Positions 1 through 9,059 of a stretch of 64,000 bases of DNA are shown here, piece by piece. Origin of the DNA: Begonia masoniana (Eukaryota; Streptophyta; Magnoliopsida; Cucurbitales; Begoniaceae). The position numbers were made by a program, and so were the translations under genes. The notes below the pieces were generated by a model, which saw only the letters and a program-made list of their open reading frames with translations, had not been told where the DNA came from and ran no database searches. The stretch spans positions 5,548,257 through 5,612,256 of the forward strand of contig CM039512.1 in the NCBI GenBank assembly GCA_022432975.1, in the 5' to 3' direction. Position 1 is the first letter of the stretch. Each line of letters opens with the position of its first letter.

Positions 1-1819
1 TCAAAATTGATATATTGTTGTAGTTTATGAATGTATAGGACGTATTGAACGTTATTGGACGAAGTTAGAGTGATTTGTGAGAAATGTTAAAATTGGAGAA
101 ATTTTGGGTTTTTAGGAAAACTCGTTAATTGAAATTGAGGTGTCGAGCGTAAATTGCTCGAATAAATAGCTCAATGAATAGGATTAGAACTTTAGGAAGT
201 TTCCTTAGTTAAGGTTTTGTAAATTTGGACGGTCGATAGCTTAAATTAGTTTTAACGTAAATGTTGTGCTTTGCCTCAGACAAACAACGCTCGTGGACGG
301 AGCTTGAGCTGCTTTGGACACGAGGTAAGTTCTCGTGATCTTCTCTGGCCGATTGGCCTACACCGTACGTCGTGGTTGTCTCGAGGAGTTTTGGAGATGC
401 GTTTATTTAATTATGCTTGGTTTGGGTAGCTAGGTATAGGGCTTTATAGTCTACGCTTTACGGTCTTGACGGTACACATTATTGTTTGTTTACTTTAAGA
501 TATTGAACTGTTCACGCATCACTTGTTTTAAAGAAAAACATGAAAACGAATTTCCGCACATTGTTTTAAAGATAATGCAAAGAATATAATCGGCCGTAAG
601 GCTTACAGTTTACCGGCCGAAAGGCTTACAGGCCGAAAGGCATAGAGTTTATAGGTCATGCGAGATGGGGCTCAGGCACGGATGTACGTGTTGTAAGCGT
701 GTACCCCCTTCCTCTAGCTGGAAAGAGTAGTCCGCCCGCTAGATGTGCTCTCTCTGGTTAGGGGGTCAGGATCTCGGTGACACCCATAGTAAAGTAAAGT
801 AAAGAAATTGATGCATGATTTACAGATTCATATGCACAGCATGCATTGCATTTACGTAGAGCTTACTGAGATTTTTATCTCATAGTGCATTCGTATGGTG
901 TAGGTGATTACGAGGAGACAGGTGAGGATGAGATTCCTCCTCCTGAGACATGAGTTTAGTTGAAGAAGGATGGTTGCGGTGATGTGCTGGCGCAGTCGAC
1001 GCTTAACCGACCCGTGGGGTAGTATGTATAGATTTTGAGGGTTTTTGGGATGTTTTGGGCTGATGGTGAATTGTATAGACATTTTAGGATGTTTGGTTCT
1101 GGTAGTTGATAGGTTACTTTTCATAGTTTAAACGTTTTGTAAATGTATTTTGAAATTTTTTGGTATTAGGGAAATGTTCGATTTTTAAACATATCCATGC
1201 GAATTGTTTTTAAGAAAACGGGTTATATTTTAATTGAGTTTTGAGTTGTTATTTTGGGCGACTGAGAATGTGAGGAATGAATGAGATTTTGAGTGAGTAT
1301 GTTTGATGATTTTGTTAGTGAATTGGTGAAGGAGGTGTAAAGTGTATAGAGAATATTAAGGGAAAGAAAAAGGAGAGGGGGCAGAGGGGTTGGCGACCAT
1401 TCGCCTAGGGGGGGCGATCTGGTCGCCAGATGGTCGCCACTCCTTGGAAATTTCCAAGGAGTGTGGCGACCAGTCGCCATAAATGTGGCGACTGATCACC
1501 ACTAGCGATTTGCAACAGGCAACTGGTCGCCTGTTGCAATCGCCTAAGGGCGATTATTCGCCCTATTTATAGTCGAATAATCGCCTCTACATATTGGGGC
1601 GAAATTCCATTTCGCCCCTGGCGACGTTTTTTTAATTGTTTTAAATTAAGTAATTTAAGTTTTAATTAAATAGGTTTTAAGTTTTATTTAAATTGTTTTA
1701 AAAGTTAGAATTCAATTCCGATTTCGATTTTGGTTTCGATTTCGGTTTAGGTTCCGCTTAAGTATAGGGATAAAAAAAAATATAGTACGAAAATTGGGTA
1801 CAGTATTAGAGTCATGACA
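1..1819 (+). mobile_element. Ty3/gypsy 5' LTR, left end outside window
   Basis: The stretch ends in ...gtcatgaca at 1819. Four bases later comes a perfect tRNA-iMet primer-binding site, so this is the 3' part of a long LTR. The same family is seen as the solo LTR at 15297-18284 in the opposite orientation, which starts tgtcatgac. Shared blocks include the GGCGAC/GTCGCC-rich segment (about 1390-1625) and a conserved block near cgtggacggagct. A TATA-like ctatttatag lies near 1562. There is no coding potential; the short ORFs here are incidental. Confidence 0.85.
1438..1463. repeat. Perfect 26-bp palindrome inside the gypsy LTR
   Basis: The 13 bases from 1438 (cactccttggaaa) are followed directly by their reverse complement. 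The palindrome sits immediately before a gtggcgac motif. The related solo LTR has a hairpin at the same place (15563-15590) with a different stem sequence. Confidence 0.9.
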
Positions 1820-1823
1820 AGTT

Positions 1824-1835
1824 ATGGTATCAGAG
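1824..1835 (+). other. Primer-binding site (tRNA-iMet) of gypsy element
   Basis: tggtatcagagc, the standard plant initiator-Met tRNA complement, lies 4 bases after the LTR end. It primes minus-strand DNA synthesis. Confidence 0.9.
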
Positions 1836-1986
1836 CCCCCGGGTTTTAAAATTGGTTCTGTAGACTGCTCGACTGCACAGCCACTACGCGGACATCCTTC
1901 ATCAACTGTAAGTATGTTTATCGCTTTATCTGATTTCTAGTTTCTTAGAATATTTGTTTTAACTTTTATATAGGAGTATATAGAAA

Positions 1987-3840
1987 ATGGTGCGTCCACA
2001 AAACGACCGAGATGACCGCGATGATACGATAGACACACTTAAGGATTTTATCGCCCAGCAGTCCCAGCATATGGAGCGACAGGCTCAGCAGATGGAGAGG
2101 CAGTCCCAACTGCTGGGTACGCTGATAAACCGAGAGGGCACTAGAGTTCGGGAGGCAGCCATTCCGGGTAACCGAGGGATGGAGAAGTTCCAGAAACTCC
2201 AACCCCCTATATTCAACGGACAATCTACGGATCCCTCTTCAGCCGAGGAGTGGATTCGCACCATGGAGGACATGCTGGCGTATGCTAGCATAGAGGACGG
2301 GGAGAAGGTTGCATTGGTGACCTATCACTTGGCACTGGACGCTCGGTTTTGGTTGGATTCCATCAAGACGACCACGGATGTGACGATTATGGGTTGGGAG
2401 CGATTCAGAGATTTGTTTTAGACAAGTATTTCAGCCACACCGTACGAGAGGCGAAGATGGTTGAGTTTATGCAGTTACGGCAATTTGGTACGATTGCCGA
2501 GTATATGAGGAAGTTTGAAGCCCTTTCTAGATTTGCGCCACGTCAGGTCAGCATTAACGAGGACAAGGTACGCCGATTCTTACAGGGACTTAGCCAGGAG
2601 TTTCGGATGCACCTTACTATATCAGGGGTACGGAATGTATCCTATGATGACCTTGTGGCCAGGGCTCTTGATATTGAGACAGTTGATCAGAGTTCTACCA
2701 AACCGAGGGAGCCATCTAAGGGTTTCTTCCGGGAGATACGTCCTCAGTCTCTGAACCAAGGTTGGCAGCCTAGAGCACAGCCTCAGCAGCAACAGAGGGG
2801 TGTCAAGAGACCTTTTGAGGGAGGTAATGATCGGGGTAAAGGGAAGCAAGTACAGGTGGCTTCTCAGATACCTATTTGCCCTAAATGCCAGAGGGGGCAC
2901 AGTGGCCCGTGCAGATTAGGCATGAATGTGTGCTATTGGTGTGGAGAACAAGGCCATTTTATTAAAGACTGCCCGAAGCAGGGTCGAAGTCAGTCAAGCG
3001 GTGATCAGAAGAGAGTCATGCCCAGGATCTTCGCATTTATAGAGCTTGGCGATGTTGATGACGAGGATCAGCCTGCCGTGATAGCAGGTACTATATTGAT
3101 TACGGGCGTAACTGTATTTTCTTTGTTAGACACGGGGGCTACGCATTCTTTTGTTTCCACTGCTTGTGTGTCTAGATTAAAGCTTGCGCCTGAGTTAGCA
3201 GAATGTGAATATAGTGTGATGCTACCTTCGGGTGAGCGTATGCAGTCTGGTCGTGTTGTCCAGGGCAATATTATCTCGATTGGGGACAACACCCTCTATG
3301 CTCGCCTTATTGTTATGGGCATCGAGCACTATGATCTTATTTTAGGGATGGATTGGCTAGCACAGCACTTCGCCACCATTGATTGTCGATCCGGGATTGT
3401 GACCTTCCGACCCCCGGGTAAAGCCGAGTTTTCTTATCAGGCGATGAGTAGATTGAGTAGCTCGCCTATTTCTTATTCTATGAAGGTCAACGAGCAGTTT
3501 AAAGGTGCGTGCTCTATTTATTTGGCCTCAGTATTTGATGTTCAATTGCTCAGCGAAGTAAAGCCGAGCGACAGTCCTATAATCAGAGAATTCTCTGGTA
3601 TATTCCTCGATGATCTTCCCGGGTTACCACCGGATCGGGAGATTGAGTTCATTATTGATGTCTATCCAAACTCGGCGCCAAGGTTTAAGAATCCATACAG
3701 GTTGGCACCGGCCGAATTGAAGGACCTGAAAGTTCAGCTCGAGGAGTTACTAGATAAGGGTTTTATCTGACCTAGTGTTTCACCCTGGGGTGCGCCCGTT
3801 CTGTTTGTCAAGAAGAAAGACGGGACCCTCAGGATGTGCA
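1987..3840 (+). pseudogene. Broken gypsy gag-pol (gag, zinc knuckle, protease, start of RT)
   Basis: The reading frame opens at ATG 1987, about 150 bases after the primer site. A gag domain runs to about 2410. There the sequence leaves frame at a T run in cagagatttgttttag and continues in another frame, so one base appears to be lost. Downstream are a CCHC zinc knuckle (CYWCGEQGHFIKDC, about 2925-2970), an aspartic protease (LLDTGATHSF, about 3125) and the N-terminal approach of reverse transcriptase. The frame is then stopped by TGA at 3768-3770, where the family normally has Arg (CGA to TGA fits CpG decay). RT resumes in the same frame (PWGAPVLFVKKKDGT) until the gap. Two lesions make this copy non-autonomous. 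Confidence 0.9.
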
Positions 3841-3940
3841 NNNNNNNNNNNNNNNNNNNNNNNNNNNNNNNNNNNNNNNNNNNNNNNNNNNNNNNNNNNN
3901 NNNNNNNNNNNNNNNNNNNNNNNNNNNNNNNNNNNNNNNN
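3841..3940. other. Assembly gap, 100 N
   Basis: Exactly 100 unresolved bases, which is a usual placeholder for a gap of unknown size. The rest of the gypsy element (RT, RNase H, integrase, 3' LTR) is absent on the far side, so real sequence is probably missing or collapsed here. Confidence 0.99.
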
Positions 3941-4215
3941 CTGAACGGTGGAACTGCGGTTTGAATTACAGAACCAACGAAGAAGGCAGATTGAAACTGC
4001 AGAATCGTGATGACGAAGGCAGGGGTGACGTCTGGCAGAATGCTGTTGTGAGGTGAATCGGATGAAGATGAACGAACAATGAAGAATACATAAAATAGGG
4101 GACAGGGGTGAGCGAAAGAGGACCGAGAGGCCCGCGAGAAGCGAGAGGCGAGAACGCGAGATGGATTAGTGACTTAAAACTTTTAAGTTAAAAAGGAAGG
4201 GTTCGGTGAAGTCAA
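3941..4215. other. Unassigned sequence between gap and copia remnant
   Basis: It is purine-rich (gagaggcccgcgagaagcg) with no recognisable protein match, LTR end or structure. It could be part of the gypsy 3' region or of another element cut by the gap. Confidence 0.5.
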
Positions 4216-4631
4216 TATACTTTCTCTCGTACAGTACTCATCAAAAGGACCACAGTACACACTTCCATTGTCTGTTCGGATGCATTTGAGCTTCACACCG
4301 GTTTCTCTTTCCACACGAGCATGAAACTGCTTGAAGACGTCTAACACTTGATCTTTTGTCTTCAACATATACACTCAAATCTTTCTTGATTGATCGTCGA
4401 TGAAAGTCACAAAATATGCTGCACCACCAAGTGTTCTTGTCTTCATCGGACAGCACACATCGAAGTACACCATGTTGAGTATACCTGGTTTTCGCGAGTG
4501 AGGAACACTTTTAAAGGCTACTCGAGTCTGCTTACCAGCCAAGCAGTGAACACACTGCTTTAAAGAGCCATTTTTAAGACCTGAGAGTAAATTCTTCTTG
4601 GCGAGAATCGTCAATCCCTTCTCGCTCATAT

Positions 4632-5454
4632 TGTAACGACCCTCTTCCCAGCAAGATATTGTCCGCTCTGGGGATTGGGCCGTAACCCAATATCCTCCCC
4701 TCACGGCTTTGTTTGGCGAGAACTTCCCAGAAGGTCACCCAACCTGGAATTGCTCTCGCCGAAGCACTTTTAACTTCGGAGTTCTTATGGGATCCGTTGC
4801 CAATTGTGCTCCAAAACGCGTCTTACTATATTAGGAGGGTCTCTTTACATATGTTTCATTTTCACATACTTTCCCAAGCGATGTAGGATTGTGACGACCC
4901 CCTTTTTACAACCCATCACCTTCCGGTTAGCCTGCGCGGATGTACCGCCATCCGGGTTCTGGTTCGTACAGCCATCGTACACATACTTACACATTCGAAT
5001 CATCACAATCACCCCCCTCGGGGGCTCAATGTCCTCGTTGGCCACATTTCTGGTTAGATACAGGCTCTGATACCATATGTAACGACCCCTCTTCCTAGCA
5101 AGATATTGTCCGCTCTGGGGATTGGGTCGTAACCCAATATCCTCCCCTCACGGCTTTGTTTGGCGAGAACTTCCCATAAGGTCACCCAACCTGGAATTGC
5201 TCTCGACGAAGCACTTTTAACTTCAGAGTTCTTATGGGATCTGTTGCCAATTGTGCTCCAAAACGCGTCTTACTATATTAGGAGGGTCTCTTTACATATG
5301 TTTCATTTTCACATACTTCCCCAAGCGATGTGGGATTGTGACGACCCCCTTTTTATGACCTGTTACCTTCCGGTTCGCCCGCACGGACGTACCGCCATCC
5401 GGGTTTCGGTTCGTGCAGCCATCGTACACATACTTACACATCCGGGTCATCACA
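4632..5454 (-). mobile_element. Cassandra-type TRIM retrotransposon, complete, in copia pol
   Basis: Two LTRs (4632-5007, 376 bp; 5078-5454, 377 bp) flank a 70-bp interior. Read on the minus strand the order is LTR, tRNA-iMet primer site (5064-5075), short non-coding interior, purine tract (5010-5024), LTR. LTR ends are TGTGATGA...GTTACA. A perfect 5-bp target duplication CATAT lies at 4627-4631 and 5455-5459. Each LTR contains a segment derived from the 3' two-thirds of 5S rRNA. There is no coding capacity, so it must be mobilised by proteins of other elements. The size and 5S-bearing LTRs match the Cassandra family. Confidence 0.93.
4715..4795 (-). promoter_or_regulatory. 5S rRNA-derived pol III promoter segment in Cassandra LTR
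   Basis: On the minus strand this reads ggatcccataagaactccg... agttaaaagtgcttcggcga ... gggtgacc...ctgggaagt, closely following plant 5S rRNA through box A, the intermediate element and box C. The partner LTR has the same segment at about 5167-5247. In Cassandra this region is known to act as an internal RNA polymerase III promoter; activity of these copies is inference. Confidence 0.85.
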
Positions 5455-6824
5455 CATATGGCTAAGCCAGTTGTGCCAAAGATCTCCACGTCTTCATGGT
5501 CCACCGTATGGACTGTGGAATCTGCGATCTTTGCATGCATCACATACAAAGAGGAGCATTTTTCTCCCCTCGCCACAATTAAAGAGCCTTTGATGAGCTT
5601 CCATTTTCCATCACGAAAGGTATTGCAAAACCCTTCGTCGTCAAGCTTTCCGGTCGAGATTAAATTCATGCGGATGTCAGGAATGTGCTTCACACCTCTC
5701 AAAAACAAGGTATTGCCATTGTCGGTTTCTAAACGTACGTCTCCCATACCAATGGCTTTTGCAACGCCATCATTTCTCATCCTTACACTTCCAAAGTCAC
5801 CGGAAGTGTAGGACGTGAAGAAATCCCTCCGCAAAGTTGCATGTATTGAAGCGCCACTATCAATTACCCAACTTGTATCATGGGAGGCGAGATTAACGAC
5901 ATCTCCGTCGTACACTATAAAGAACTCCTCGGTGGCCGTGGCTACCTTCTCGCCTATGTTACCTTCTTCGGCCTTCATTTCGTTTCCCTTGGCATTTGAA
6001 TTTTCTAAAAGAAATTTTCAACAAAATCTCTTGATGTGACCCTTCTTACCACAATAATGGCTTTGACTCCAGTTTCTATTGGCCAGACCTTTGCTTTGAC
6101 TACTCCCCCTATTTTCGGTGACTAAGACGTCTGATTATGAGGAAGAACCTGTTGACTTTCTTCTCATTTCTTCGTTAAGAACACTACTTTTGGCTACATC
6201 CATAGCCAAAACACCATCTGGGGCCGAGTTAGACAACGACATTCTGAATGTCTCCCACGAGTCTGGCAAAGTCCCAAGAAGCATTAACCCTTGAACTTCT
6301 TCATCAAACTTGATTTTCATTCCAGCCAATTGATTGATAATTCCTTGAAATGTATTCAAGTGATCGGTCATAGCTTTTTTGTTCTGGTACTTCAACCCCA
6401 GAAGCTGCTTGATCAAAAACAGCTTGTTGTTACCAGTCTTCCGAGCGTACAACTCCTCAAGCTTTTTGCACAAGCTCTTAGCGTTCTTTTCCTCACTAAC
6501 ATGGTTGAGGACGTTATCATTTACCCATTGTCGAATGTAACCGCACACTTGACGATGACATAATTCTCATTCGACGTCAGATTTATCTGCCGGCTTCGCA
6601 CCAGTAAACATTGGTAAATAATAGTCTTTCACATAAAGAAGATCCTCCATCTTCCCTTTCCACACATGATAGTTGGAGCCGTTCAACGTGACCATCCGAC
6701 TCGGGTTACTCTCCATAATTCAAATATGGCACAAGGACTACAACCTCTAAAAATTTTTCTGATGTGGAAGATCAGTTTAAAAACTGCAACCACAGAGCAT
6801 ACTAGATTTAAAGAAGTCAACCTT

Positions 6825-6836
6825 GCTCTGATACCA
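6825..6836 (-). other. Primer-binding site of copia remnant
   Basis: gctctgatacca on the plus strand is the reverse complement of the tRNA-iMet primer site. It lies 3 bases inside the LTR boundary. Confidence 0.9.
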
Positions 6837-6839
6837 CTT

Positions 6840-7440
6840 TGTTGGGAAAATAACGAAAATTTGTCGGAAACAAGAAATGATAGCGAAAGCGATCCAAAAA
6901 ATACCAGGAATATTTTCCCACGCCGTAAGATTATAACGGCCAAGAAGTAAGAGAAATAATGGCTAAATAAATACCGAGAATTTTACGTGGAAACCCAAAT
7001 CGAGAAAAAATCACGGGGACCAAGTTCAGAAAGATCTCACTATGAAAAATAGGATTTACAATATTTTTCTAGATATCAAATATTCTAGAAAATATTCACT
7101 AAGAGAAATAACCACTCTGAGAACTCTCAATGTGCATAAAAGCACCACACCTATTTTTCTCTCACACCTTTCTTTTCTCTCCCTCCAAAATAATCCTCAC
7201 TATTTCTCTCCCTCTCGTTAGAGAATGTTTCTCTCTTCTCTTTTCTTCTCTTGTAGAAGAAGTTGTTTTGCTTCAGATGATGCTCCAAGGTTTGCTTGAA
7301 GCCTCTATTTATAGAGGCTTCAAGGGACACCTTCCTTAAAGGAAGGGGGGCACCGAATGTAGGCGCCGCTGAAGAGAAGAAAATTTCTTCTCTTCGGCTG
7401 AAATGTCGGGTCCCTCATCATAATGAGGGAACCCACAACA
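6840..7440 (-). repeat. 5' LTR of the copia remnant (601 bp)
   Basis: It runs from tgttggga to cccacaaca, imperfect inverted termini typical of copia LTRs. On the minus strand a TATA box (ctctataaatagagg) lies near 7304-7318. No partner LTR is present in the window. Confidence 0.88.
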
Positions 7441-8079
7441 GAACCTATTTTCTTGTCGGGGTTGATAATCTCGGAGGAAGATCCTTTTCTACTTATTCCG
7501 GAGGGATTCCTCGTAGAAAGCCTATTAGAGTCTTTCGTTGCACTTTCTTGCAACGAATTCCTTGATATACACGCATAATGTATGAAGATAGCAAGCAGAA
7601 TAAGAATGACAAGAGAAACTAAATAAGAAACTATGATATTTCCCGGGTAGAACGAAGAATTTGGAAACTTCCTCAGATTTACTGGGACAACCCCTGAAAG
7701 ATCATTATATGAAGCATTAAAGGTTTGGAGAGTGTTCGGTAGATTGTTTGGAAGGGAACCTGTAAAACGATTCTGAGATATATCTAAGGAGGTTAATAAG
7801 CTCAAGGTAGACATGGAAGTTGGTAAAGAAGCAGAAAAATTATTTCTGGCAATATTGAGCACTCGAAGGTTAGCCAATGACCAAAATTGATTCGGGTAAA
7901 TAGCCATTAAACTGATTAGAAGAAGGATGGAGAATTCGGAGATTTGATGAGCTACCCAATGAAGGGAAGGATTCAAAATCGCCAATTAGTAAATTCTTTT
8001 CGAGGCAGAGTTCTTCCAACTTCGGCATGGTTAGCAAATCAGATAGAAGAGGGTCATCCAACTGGTTGAAACTCAAATC
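7441..8079 (-). pseudogene. Fragment of a GHR1-like LRR receptor kinase
   Basis: Minus-strand translation gives leucine-rich repeats (LEELCLEKN, LRVLNIARNNFSASLP, LTSLDISQNRFTGSLP), then FNASYNDLSGVVP, a transmembrane stretch (LVSLVILILLAIFIHYAC) and a juxtamembrane start. This is the layout and wording of the GHR1 (GUARD CELL HYDROGEN PEROXIDE-RESISTANT1) subfamily as I know it. The frame shifts once near 7895, and the segment between the last LRR and the membrane helix appears shortened. The kinase domain and the N-terminus are absent. Copia LTRs lie immediately at both ends. It may be a decayed duplicate or a fragment carried here earlier. Confidence 0.75.
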
Positions 8080-9045
8080 TGTTGGGTTTTCTAATAAATG
8101 AAGTGTGAATAATAAAGAATGGACGAATGTAACAGTCCACAGTAGTCGTGGACGTTTATCGATTACAGTAAAGAATGGACAAATGTAAGAGTCCACAGTA
8201 ATCGTGGACGTTTATCGATTACAGTATAGAATGGACGACTGTAATCGTCCACAGTAACTGTGGACGTTCATTTATTATAGTAAAGAATGGACGACTGTAA
8301 TCGTCCACAGTAACCGTAGACGTTTATCGATTACAGTAAAGAATGGACGACTGTAATCATCCACAGTAATCATGGATGTTTATTTATTACAGTAATGGTT
8401 ATAAACGTCTATTGTACAATTGTCCATTAAACAATCATCCGATTGCATTAAGTATTGCACATCGACCGATTGCATTAAGATTATGATTGATCGTCCCTTA
8501 TGTTTAATGACTATTTGGTTGACATAAACTTAACCGATTGATCGCCTCTTTTGAGCGATCAATCGGCTATGTCTCTGTTTTATGAAAAACTCTTTTCTGG
8601 AAAAACTCCAAACTTATGAATACCGACAATTAATTAAATATCATACTACTAAAGTCAAATATGAAACCCACACGTAAAGATAAAACCCACGTGATGTGGC
8701 CCTATATGTTCAAATCCTATTTATTAATATTTTGTCGTACATTGATTCAATTGATGGATATTGATCAAACTAAAGATATATATAAAAAAGAATGGTCCTC
8801 TCTCTACCTGATGACAAGAACGTAAGTGATTTCTCTATCAAAATCACTGCTTAAGAAAACTTAAGATGAAGAGAGAGAAACCATCTATCCTGAACGTTGT
8901 TCTTCAAAACTACATCATGGATTCAAGTAAGTGTTTCTCTTTTCTTCTTTAATGATAGAGTTGTGAAAATCAATATGTTCACGTTCCTGTTGTTTCTCCT
9001 TAATGTAAGTGAGAAACTATTATGAGAGCATGTTTATTATTAACA
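8080..9045 (+). repeat. 5' LTR of the copia element (966 bp)
   Basis: It runs from tgttgggt to ttaaca, followed by tg and the primer site. It contains five 56-bp repeats (8117-8396) in the U3 part and a TATA-like atatatataaaaaag near 8776, placing the likely transcript start near 8810. A start codon and a consensus splice donor lie at 8917-8932, still within the LTR. Confidence 0.9.
8117..8396. repeat. Five tandem 56-bp repeats in U3, each with two hairpins
   Basis: Units start at 8117, 8173, 8229, 8285 and 8341 with gaatggac. Each can fold as ggacga/tcgtcc and then gtccac/gtggac. The 3' LTR has six units. The position upstream of the TATA box suggests an enhancer array, which is inference. 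Confidence 0.85.
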
Positions 9046-9047
9046 TG

Positions 9048-9059
9048 TGGTATCAGAGC
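9048..9059 (+). other. Primer-binding site of the copia element
   Basis: tggtatcagagc, complementary to tRNA-iMet, two bases after the LTR end. A second copy lies at 19046-19057 after the 3' LTR. Confidence 0.92.

Larger units (their letters stand above)
4216..6716 (-). pseudogene. Copia gag-pol remnant (gag, PR, GAG-pre-integrase, partial INT)
   Basis: The gag ATG is at 6714-6716. The UBN2-type gag runs to about 6135 but has TGA at 6567-6569 where the frame expects Trp. The zinc knuckle near 6050 has lost its first Cys (SHYCGKKGHIKRFC). The protease motif WVIDSGASIH is intact near 5865. The GAG-pre-integrase motif (LSHMSEKG) is split by the Cassandra insertion. A small indel just before it (near 5480) also shifts the frame. 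Integrase core fragments (FVTFIDDQSRK and RTDNGS) follow down to about 4220. The copy cannot make a full polyprotein. Confidence 0.85.
4216..7440 (-). mobile_element. Ty1/copia remnant, 5' part only
   Basis: A minus-strand copia element keeps its 5' LTR (6840-7440), primer site (6825-6836), gag, protease and the start of integrase. It breaks off at about 4216 just after an integrase segment (TDNGSVYCGPFDEYC). RT, RNase H and the 3' LTR are missing. It is interrupted by a Cassandra TRIM (4632-5454). Its LTR abuts the GHR1-like fragment at 7441, so it appears to have inserted into that older sequence. Confidence 0.85.
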
